Shown: piece by piece, positions 6,703-10,845 of the stretch
Numbering within the stretch: position 1 is the stretch's first letter
Layout of the letters: every line of letters begins with the position of its first letter
DNA from: an uncultured Actinomycetes bacterium
Lineage (GTDB): Bacteria > Actinomycetota > Actinomycetes > Nanopelagicales > Nanopelagicaceae
Length of the DNA: 10,845 bases
Direction of reading: 5' to 3'
Assembly (NCBI GenBank): GCA_903891755.1
Contig: CAITFY010000010.1
Coordinates: forward strand, 1-10,845
Made by a program: the position numbers and the translations under genes
Notes under the pieces: generated by a model
What the model saw: only the letters and a program-made list of their open reading frames with translations
Databases searched by the model: none
What the model was told of the DNA's origin: nothing

Positions 6703-8012
6703 TTTTCGCTTCTGCCTAACGCCCTAAATTTCCAGCCTGCGGCACGCCACTTATCTCGGTCTAGCGCGTTACGACCATCAATCATGATGGGTTGTGCCAC
6801 CAAGGAATGAAGTTGGACTGGATCAATCTCGCGATACAACTTCCACTCTGTTAAGTGCAGAACAAGATCGGCTTCTTTGACGCACTCTTCAATGGAATCT
6901 GAGTAGTTAAGTGCTGGAAAACGCTTCTGAGCATTGGAAATCGCTTTAGGGTCGTGCACGGTGACGGTTGCACCTGCAGCTTGAATTTGTGCGGAGATAT
7001 CGAGGGCTGGGGAGTCGCGGACGTCATCGCTATCTGGCTTGAAGGCCGCGCCAAGTACTGCAATCTTTTTGCCACGAAGATCTTCTGAGAGATCTTTGCG
7101 AACAAGTTCAATCATGCGGGTACGAGCGCGCAAATTAATGGAATCGATATCGCGCAAGAACTCCAACGCTTGATCTGCGCCAAGCTCTTTCGAGCGTGCA
7201 ATAAATGCACGTAAATCCTTTGGCAAGCAACCGCCGCCAAATCCAATTCCTGCCTGCAAGAATCGATTTCCGATACGAGGGTCATAACCAATCGCCTTAG
7301 CGAGAACAGTCACATCTCCGCCCGCAGCTTCGCAGATCTCAGCCATCGCATTAATGAAGGAGATCTTGGTTGCCAGAAATGCATTCGCTGAAACTTTTAC
7401 TAATTCTGCTGTAGGTAGGTCAGCAACTACCCATGGAGTTTCTTCGGCGAGATTCTTTGCATAAACCTGACGCAGAATTTCCTCGGTTTTGCTATTTGTA
7501 ACTCCAACGACCAGGCGGTTGGGCTTGAGGGTATCTTCGACTGCAAAACCTTCTCGCAAGAACTCTGGGTTCCAAGCGAGGTCGGTATCTGGATTGATAG
7601 CAAGGAGTTGTTCGCGCATCTTCGCTGCAGTTCCAACAGGGACAGTGGATTTACCTACAACTAATGAACCAGGCTTAATGATGGGGGCGATCGCGTTCAA
7701 CGATGAGAAGACATAGGTAAGGTCGGCAGCTAAACCATCAGCCACCTGTGGTGTTCCTACGCAGATAAAATGCACATCGCAATCAGAGATTGCTGAGAGA
7801 TCTGAAGAGAATGAGAGGCGACCGGTAGCTAATTCACTCTGTAGCAATTCCTGGAGCCCAGGCTCATAAAATGGAATTGTGCCCGCAGCCAAGCTCGCTA
7901 TTTTTGCCGGGTCAATATCTACGCCGACAACCTCGAATCCGAGGTGTGACATGCAAGCGGCATGGGTGGCACCGAGATACCCGGTACCAATCACAGAGAT
8001 TTTTAGAGTCAT
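6699..8012 (-). CDS. ugd: UDP-glucose 6-dehydrogenase
   Basis: This enzyme oxidises UDP-glucose to UDP-glucuronate in two NAD+-dependent steps, supplying uronic acid or pentose precursors for envelope polysaccharides. The 437-residue protein has the Rossmann motif GTGYLG at 9-14 followed by D32. VGKSTVPVGT at 119-128, NPEFLREG at 148-155 and the central helix with K206 and N210 follow. The active-site cysteine is C262 in FGGGCLPKD (258-266). A second Rossmann-like domain near 315-430 includes AFKPDSDDVRDSP. A related UDP-sugar dehydrogenase acting on a different nucleotide sugar cannot be excluded from sequence alone. It diverges from a glycosyltransferase gene 42 bases away, which fits a role in polysaccharide synthesis, and is convergent with purE with overlapping stops. 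Confidence 0.94.
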   Translation of the reverse strand: MTLKISVIGTGYLGATHAACMSHLGFEVVGVDIDPAKIASLAAGTIPFYEPGLQELLQSELATGRLSFSSDLSAISDCDVHFICVGTPQVADGLAADLTYVFSSLNAIAPIIKPGSLVVGKSTVPVGTAAKMREQLLAINPDTDLAWNPEFLREGFAVEDTLKPNRLVVGVTNSKTEEILRQVYAKNLAEETPWVVADLPTAELVKVSANAFLATKISFINAMAEICEAAGGDVTVLAKAIGYDPRIGNRFLQAGIGFGGGCLPKDLRAFIARSKELGADQALEFLRDIDSINLRARTRMIELVRKDLSEDLRGKKIAVLGAAFKPDSDDVRDSPALDISAQIQAAGATVTVHDPKAISNAQKRFPALNYSDSIEECVKEADLVLHLTEWKLYREIDPVQLHSLVAQPIMIDGRNALDRDKWRAAGWKFRALGRSEN

Positions 8013-8019
8013 TACGCCG

Positions 8020-8025
8020 ATAGTA
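8020..8025 (-). promoter_or_regulatory. Possible leaderless -10 element of ugd
   Basis: On the minus strand TACTAT lies exactly 7 bases before the ugd ATG and fits TANNNT. No Shine-Dalgarno sequence lies between them, so the transcript probably starts at or next to the ATG. The -35 region (about 8043-8048) is a poor match to TTGACA. Confidence 0.45.
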
Positions 8026-8039
8026 ACGCTCCGAAAGGG

Positions 8040-8045
8040 TAGCGT
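8040..8045 (+). promoter_or_regulatory. Weak -10-like element before the glycosyltransferase gene
   Basis: TAGCGT (TANNNT) lies 9 bases before the ATG at 8055. With no Shine-Dalgarno in the gap, a leader of two or three bases is possible. It is back to back with the ugd element in the 42-base intergenic space, so the two genes may be co-regulated. The match is short and could be chance. Confidence 0.3.
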
Positions 8046-8054
8046 GAGCGCTCT

Positions 8055-9053
8055 ATGAGCGGTGGCAATGTAAATTCAAAGCAAACTCCTAAGACCGAAC
8101 GACCAGGAGTTTCTGTTGTCCTGCCTATCTTGAACGAGGAGCGCTATCTCTTCGATGCCATAAACGCGATCTTGGCTCAGCGTTATGAAGGGCCGCTTGA
8201 GGTCATTCTCGCTCTGGGGCCTTCTAAAGATAAGACCAATGAGATTGCCGCACAGTTAGCGGCGCAAGATTCTCGGGTCCACTTGGTGGAAAACCCTTCT
8301 GGCCGAACTGCCGCGGCACTTAACCGAGCAATCGCCGCCTCGCAGTATTCGATAATTTGTCGGATAGATGGCCATGCCGAAATTTCTGATACTTATATAT
8401 CTGATGCAGTGCATGTAATGGATGAAACCAAAGCAGTAAACGTTGGCGGAATCATGGCGGCATCAGGCGTGGGTGCATTTGAGAGAGCTGTGGCAACCGC
8501 GATGCGCTCGCCACTTGGCGTTGGTGCCGCCAGGTTCCACGTCGGTGGGAAAGCAGGACCTGCTGACACCGTTTATCTTGGTGTATTCAATAAAGAGGCG
8601 CTGCTTTCCGTTGGGGGATACGACGAAAGGTTTACTCGCGCGCAAGATTGGGAGTTAAATTTTCGACTTCGCCAAGCTGGAGGCGTGATCTGGTTTGATC
8701 CCAATCTCGTGGTGACCTATCGCCCACGTCCTAATTTAAGGACTCTCTCTAAACAATATTTCGAATATGGTCGTTGGCGCCGAGCGGTATCTCGTAACCA
8801 TAAAGGCACAATTAACTTTCGCTATCTCGCTCCACCGGTAACCGTTGCGATTTCAGTACTCTCAATAATTTTGGGTGCAACAGTTAATTCATTTCTCTTT
8901 CTGCCGGTCGGTCTTTATATTCTTGGAAACCTGGTCGGCTCACTCGTAATTGGAAAAGATATAAAAGAGAAGATCATGTTGCCTGCAATTCTTGCGACGA
9001 TGCATTTCTCGTGGGGGGTTGGTTTCATTACCTCGCCTAAGAAGTTGATTTAG
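8055..9053 (+). CDS. Family 2 glycosyltransferase, ExoA-like, with C-terminal membrane segments
   Basis: This is an inverting GT-A glycosyltransferase of 332 residues that probably adds a sugar to a lipid-linked or polysaccharide acceptor at the inner face of the membrane. The N-terminal catalytic domain begins SVVLPILNEER (20-30). It continues with the nucleotide-sugar segment GRTAAALNRAI (83-93) and a DxD-like IDGHAE at 104-109, where the second acid is replaced by histidine, as in ExoA-type enzymes. VGGYDERF (187-194) and the acidic acceptor motif QDWELNFR (197-204) follow. QYFEYGRWR (234-242) resembles a QxxRW region. Two or three hydrophobic segments at about 261-280, 281-300 and 307-325 should anchor it. 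The sugar is unknown; UDP-glucuronate or a derivative from the divergent ugd is a reasonable guess. The SpoIID-domain gene starts 2 bases after its stop, so the two are probably cotranscribed. Confidence 0.88.
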   Translation: MSGGNVNSKQTPKTERPGVSVVLPILNEERYLFDAINAILAQRYEGPLEVILALGPSKDKTNEIAAQLAAQDSRVHLVENPSGRTAAALNRAIAASQYSIICRIDGHAEISDTYISDAVHVMDETKAVNVGGIMAASGVGAFERAVATAMRSPLGVGAARFHVGGKAGPADTVYLGVFNKEALLSVGGYDERFTRAQDWELNFRLRQAGGVIWFDPNLVVTYRPRPNLRTLSKQYFEYGRWRRAVSRNHKGTINFRYLAPPVTVAISVLSIILGATVNSFLFLPVGLYILGNLVGSLVIGKDIKEKIMLPAILATMHFSWGVGFITSPKKLI

Positions 9054-9055
9054 AA

Positions 9056-10315
9056 ATGAAAAAGATAATTCTTGGTTTGATACTTGCGTTAGTTCCAACC
9101 TCTGCTTCTGCAGCAACAATTCCACCACACTTTGTCTTAACCGGTTCGGGCTTCGGTCACGGAGTTGGAATGAGTCAGATTGGCGCGGAAGGTCAGGCAC
9201 TAGAAGGCCAAACCCCGCAATACATACTTAATTATTGGTTTCCAGGTACTGAAATCCTTTCCGTCCCAGACACACAGCTCATCCGCGTAAACATCGGGCA
9301 TCAAGTTTCCTCCGCAACTATTTCACTCGCAAACTCCCAATCACGTGGAAATATTGATCTCTCCTCGAACCCCGATGGCTCACTGAATAATGGAGGGCTA
9401 GGTACAGCAGCGAGCATTTACAGATTCTCTATTGTCGGAAAGAAGATTGCGGCATCCCTCAGCAATAAGGGATTGGCAACTCTTCCCTTTGCTGGCCAAT
9501 CATTGTGGAACATGTATTGGACGGGCACGACAGCATTTCCATCACCAGCAGGTGGATTGACTGGCCCAAAACCCGAACCATTTACGGTTGTGAAGGTTAC
9601 ATCGGCTACCGGTTCTATTCAATTGAAATATGGTCAAGTACAGCTCAAGATGGTTGGCTCCAAGATTGAGATAACTGCAACCATGACTCTCGAGCAGTAC
9701 CTACTTGGTATTAGCGAGATGCCTTCTAGTTGGCCAGAGGCTGCCTTACAGGCACAAGCAATTGCTTCGCGTACATATGCATTGGCACATCTCTCAAATA
9801 GAAGCGCCTGTGATTGCAATGTTTATAACACCAAGTATGACCAGGCTTATATTGGATATGCCAAAGAATCTGAGGCACGAGTAGGTTCGCAGTGGGTAGC
9901 AGCGGTTACCGCCACAGAGCTTGACCCGAGTAATGCGCAAGCAATCTATTATCTTGGTAAGCCAATCAATGTCTACTTCTTCTCCTCAGATGGCGGTCAG
10001 ACTCAGCAGAGCCTGGATGTATGGGGAACATCATTTCCATATCTCACCAACGTTCCAGATCCCTGGAGTTTAGATATCTTTCTAAATCCACAATATGCAC
10101 ACTGGCAACGTGTATTAATTCAGAAGGATGTTGCAGCGGCATTTAATTTGCCAGATGTTGTGAGCCTAGCAATAACCGGTAGAACAGTTTCCAATAGCGC
10201 AACTCAGATTACTGCTACTTCAAGTAATGGCGCGAACGAACAATTAGCTGTCGGAGATTTCAAAACGAAATTGAAATTGCCATCTTCGTGGTTTGAGATT
10301 GCACCTAACTTATAA
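9056..10315 (+). CDS. Secreted SpoIID/LytB-domain protein with the GHGVGMSQ motif at the N-terminal end
   Basis: A 419-residue exported protein. Residues 1-19 form a signal peptide (KK, hydrophobic core, ASA before A20). The mature protein opens with GSGFGHGVGMSQIGAEGQA (30-48) and YILNYWFPGT (56-65). The SpoIID core follows at about 208-350: LEQYLLGISEMPSSWPEAALQAQAIASRTYAL, where E221 matches the catalytic glutamate of SpoIID; C252 and C254; SSDGGQT (310-316); and PYLTNVPDP (328-336). The end (about 355-416) matches the last strand region and LPSSWF. SpoIID is a lytic transglycosylase acting on peptidoglycan stripped of stem peptides, so a role in cell-wall remodelling is likely, but the substrate is unknown. 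It follows the glycosyltransferase by 2 bases with only a weak upstream AAGAAG, and is followed by a terminator hairpin. Confidence 0.88.
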   Translation: MKKIILGLILALVPTSASAATIPPHFVLTGSGFGHGVGMSQIGAEGQALEGQTPQYILNYWFPGTEILSVPDTQLIRVNIGHQVSSATISLANSQSRGNIDLSSNPDGSLNNGGLGTAASIYRFSIVGKKIAASLSNKGLATLPFAGQSLWNMYWTGTTAFPSPAGGLTGPKPEPFTVVKVTSATGSIQLKYGQVQLKMVGSKIEITATMTLEQYLLGISEMPSSWPEAALQAQAIASRTYALAHLSNRSACDCNVYNTKYDQAYIGYAKESEARVGSQWVAAVTATELDPSNAQAIYYLGKPINVYFFSSDGGQTQQSLDVWGTSFPYLTNVPDPWSLDIFLNPQYAHWQRVLIQKDVAAAFNLPDVVSLAITGRTVSNSATQITATSSNGANEQLAVGDFKTKLKLPSSWFEIAPNL

Positions 10316-10316
10316 A

Positions 10317-10349
10317 AGGGGTCCCACCTTGACCAATAGTGAGACCCCT
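10317..10349. terminator. Bidirectional terminator hairpin between the SpoIID-domain gene and the tRNA
   Basis: AGGGGTCCCAC (10317-10327) pairs with GTGAGACCCCT (10339-10349) in an 11-base stem with one mismatch and an 11-base loop. On the minus strand the stem is followed by TTTTATA, so it is best as the terminator of the tRNA transcript. On the plus strand the following CCTCTTAT is a poor U-tract, so termination after the SpoIID-domain gene is probably less efficient. Confidence 0.75.
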
Positions 10350-10358
10350 CCTCTTATC

Positions 10359-10431
10359 TGCCCCTGATGGGATTCGAACCCACATCCTTCGATTAGTCAG
10401 GTCGATGCTCGATCCATTGAGCTACAGAGGC
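10359..10431 (-). tRNA. tRNA gene, arginine-type body but apparent GAC anticodon; isotype uncertain
   Basis: The minus strand folds as a 73-base cloverleaf. The acceptor stem is GCCTCTG/CAGGGGC with one G-U pair, and the D stem is GCTC/GAGC. The T arm is GTGGG-TTCGAAT-CCCAT and the discriminator is A73; CCA is not encoded. The body, including A20 in the D loop, looks like bacterial tRNA-Arg. The anticodon arm is odd: stem TCGAC/ATCGA has a C31-A39 mismatch and the loop is CTGACTA. That reads anticodon GAC (valine) with U37 instead of a purine, and position 21 is C where A is almost invariant. It may be an unusual functional tRNA, a decayed gene, or a sequence or assembly error in the anticodon arm of tRNA-Arg. 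A TATAGATT box upstream (10440-10447) and a terminator downstream suggest it is transcribed. Confidence 0.75.
10393..10404. repeat. 12-base direct repeat, copy 1, inside the tRNA anticodon arm
   Basis: TTAGTCAGGTCG on the plus strand. It corresponds to tRNA positions 28-39 on the minus strand, covering the anticodon loop and most of the 5' stem strand. The match with copy 2 continues after one mismatch for two more bases (ATG versus GTG). Confidence 0.75.
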
Positions 10432-10439
10432 GTATGGCG

Positions 10440-10447
10440 AATCTATA
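10440..10447 (-). promoter_or_regulatory. Possible -10 element of the tRNA gene
   Basis: TATAGATT on the minus strand ends 8 bases before the tRNA 5' end, within an AT-rich stretch (AATAAATATAG). It contains TATAGA and TAGATT, both near the -10 consensus. No clear -35 is visible at 16-18 bases upstream. Confidence 0.4.
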
Positions 10448-10519
10448 TTTATTGCAAAGGTGAAAAGAGATTCACGGGAACTGGTGTGCAAAGAAAAGAG
10501 TTGTGGAGTAACATCAGAG

Positions 10520-10531
10520 TTAGTCAGGTCG
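10520..10531. repeat. 12-base direct repeat, copy 2, upstream of the tRNA gene
   Basis: TTAGTCAGGTCG again, 127 bases from copy 1 and in the same orientation. The surrounding sequence does not fold into a second tRNA. It does contain a small hairpin, TCGG-tgtaag-CCGA, that starts in the last bases of the repeat. Confidence 0.75.
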
Positions 10532-10549
10532 GTGTAAGCCGAGCAACAG

Positions 10550-10579
10550 AAAAGACCCGAGATTCTTCTCGGGTCTTTT
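10550..10579. terminator. Bidirectional intrinsic terminator downstream of dapD
   Basis: AAAAGACCCGAG (10550-10561) and CTCGGGTCTTTT (10568-10579) form a perfect 12-base inverted repeat with a 6-base loop (ATTCTT). The paired A and T runs give a U-tract on either strand. It lies 11 bases beyond the dapD stop, so its main role is to end the dapD transcript before the tRNA gene. Confidence 0.88.
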
Positions 10580-10590
10580 GCTTTGAAATG

Positions 10591-10845
10591 CTAGTTGGCG
10601 TGAAGGATTGAGTTCAGACCTTCCCAACCACCCACCTTTGGAACTACTTCAAGATTTCCAGTTTGAGAGTTGCGGCGGAAAATTAAATTACTTGCGCCGG
10701 AAAGTTCACGAGCTTTTACTACCTGACCATCGGGCAATGTAATCTTTGATCCTGCTGTGATGTAAGTGCCTGACTCAATGACGCAATCATTTCCAAGTGA
10801 AATTCCAAGACCTGAGTTAGCGCCAAGCAGGCAACGCTCACCGAT
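10591..10845 (-). CDS. dapD: 3' part of tetrahydrodipicolinate N-succinyltransferase (actinobacterial DapD)
   Basis: The gene runs off the right edge; 84 residues and the TAG stop (10591-10593) are present. DapD transfers succinyl from succinyl-CoA to tetrahydrodipicolinate in the succinylase route to meso-diaminopimelate and lysine, and acts as a trimer. The visible part starts IGERCLLGANSGLGISLGNDCVIESGTY, the repeating hexapeptide pattern of the left-handed beta-helix. It continues with KARELSGASNLIFRRNS and ends LNSILHAN. Those last segments are typical of the actinobacterial DapD type and distinguish it from the enterobacterial one. A strong bidirectional terminator follows. The lysine/diaminopimelate link to the nearby wall-active SpoIID-domain protein is thematic only. 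Confidence 0.93.
   Translation of the reverse strand: MGERCLLGANSGLGISLGNDCVIESGTYITAGSKITLPDGQVVKARELSGASNLIFRRNSQTGNLEVVPKVGGWEGLNSILHAN

Larger units (their letters stand above)
10432..10549. other. Intergenic region between the tRNA and the dapD terminator
   Basis: About 118 bases, purine-rich on the plus strand. It holds the presumed tRNA promoter, the second copy of the 12-base repeat and a short hairpin. I see no convincing coding frame: the plus-strand open frame crossing it begins in the terminator and runs through the complement of the tRNA. Confidence 0.6.

Noticed and set aside
8044..8058. Alternative GTG start for the glycosyltransferase at 8044
   Set aside because: That frame reads GTG AGC GCT CTA TGA and stops at once.
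10359..10431. A group I intron in the tRNA anticodon loop as the cause of its odd sequence
   Set aside because: The cloverleaf is a continuous 73 bases with a normal-sized anticodon arm; there is no inserted sequence.
10393..10531. Calling the two 12-base repeats attL and attR of an integrated element
   Set aside because: Only 115 bases separate them, no integrase is present, and the second copy is on the 5' side of the tRNA. It is kept only as a finding.
10480..10560. A second tRNA gene around the upstream repeat copy
   Set aside because: No acceptor, D or T arm can be formed; only the 12-base match and a 4-base hairpin are present.
10339..10611. Plus-strand 90-codon open frame with PDGIRTHILRLVRSMLDPLSYRG near its start
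   Set aside because: It is the antisense translation of the minus-strand tRNA, a classic spurious ORF, and then runs through a terminator into the end of dapD.
1..10845. CRISPR array, insertion sequence, phage genes or a riboswitch
   Set aside because: No regular repeat array, transposase, inverted terminal repeats or conserved leader structure was seen. All intergenic spaces except the one before dapD are 45 bases or less.

Overview
This is an ordinary-looking stretch of a compact, low-to-medium GC actinobacterial chromosome. It carries core metabolism (acyl-CoA carboxylase, biotin ligase, purine and lysine/peptidoglycan-precursor enzymes) beside a small cell-envelope cluster. The strongest taxonomic clue is gene order. 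accD5-accE-maf-accA3, read away from a divergent birA with purK and purE close behind, is the arrangement I recall around Rv3275c-Rv3285 of Mycobacterium tuberculosis. Here it lacks the extra genes found there. The modest GC, very tight packing (4-base stop/start overlaps, convergent genes sharing stop codons, a roughly 30-base divergent intergenic region) and short leader regions suggest a streamlined member of Actinomycetota, for example a freshwater acI/Nanopelagicales-type organism. That last step is inference.

Layout, left to right. (1) 1-167, plus strand: the last 54 codons of an unassigned gene, possibly a BMP-type solute-binding protein. (2) 164-4291, minus strand: an operon in the order accD5 (carboxyltransferase beta), accE (epsilon), maf (nucleotide pyrophosphatase), accA3 (biotin carboxylase plus biotin carrier). 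Every junction overlaps by 1-4 bases, which implies translational coupling. (3) 4322-6702, plus strand: birA, which would biotinylate AccA3, then purK and purE, the two-step AIR carboxylation of purine synthesis. (4) 6699-8012, minus strand: a UDP-glucose 6-dehydrogenase, convergent with purE. (5) 8055-10315, plus strand: a membrane-anchored family 2 glycosyltransferase of ExoA type and a secreted SpoIID/LytB-domain protein, probably an envelope polysaccharide/peptidoglycan pair. (6) 10317-10845: a terminator hairpin, a minus-strand tRNA gene with an odd anticodon arm, a second bidirectional terminator, and the 3' end of dapD on the minus strand.

Functionally, AccA3, AccE, AccD5 and BirA form one module that makes malonyl- or methylmalonyl-CoA for lipid synthesis. 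PurK and PurE form a second module. Ugd, the glycosyltransferase and the SpoIID protein plausibly form a third, envelope module. No mobile element, CRISPR array or clear horizontally acquired block was seen. No gene-free stretch exceeds 300 bases; the longest is the roughly 160 bases between the tRNA and dapD. The most unusual item is the tRNA at 10359-10431. It has an arginine-type body but reads as anticodon GAC with U37, a C31-A39 mismatch and C21. A 12-base piece of its anticodon arm is repeated 127 bases upstream of the gene.
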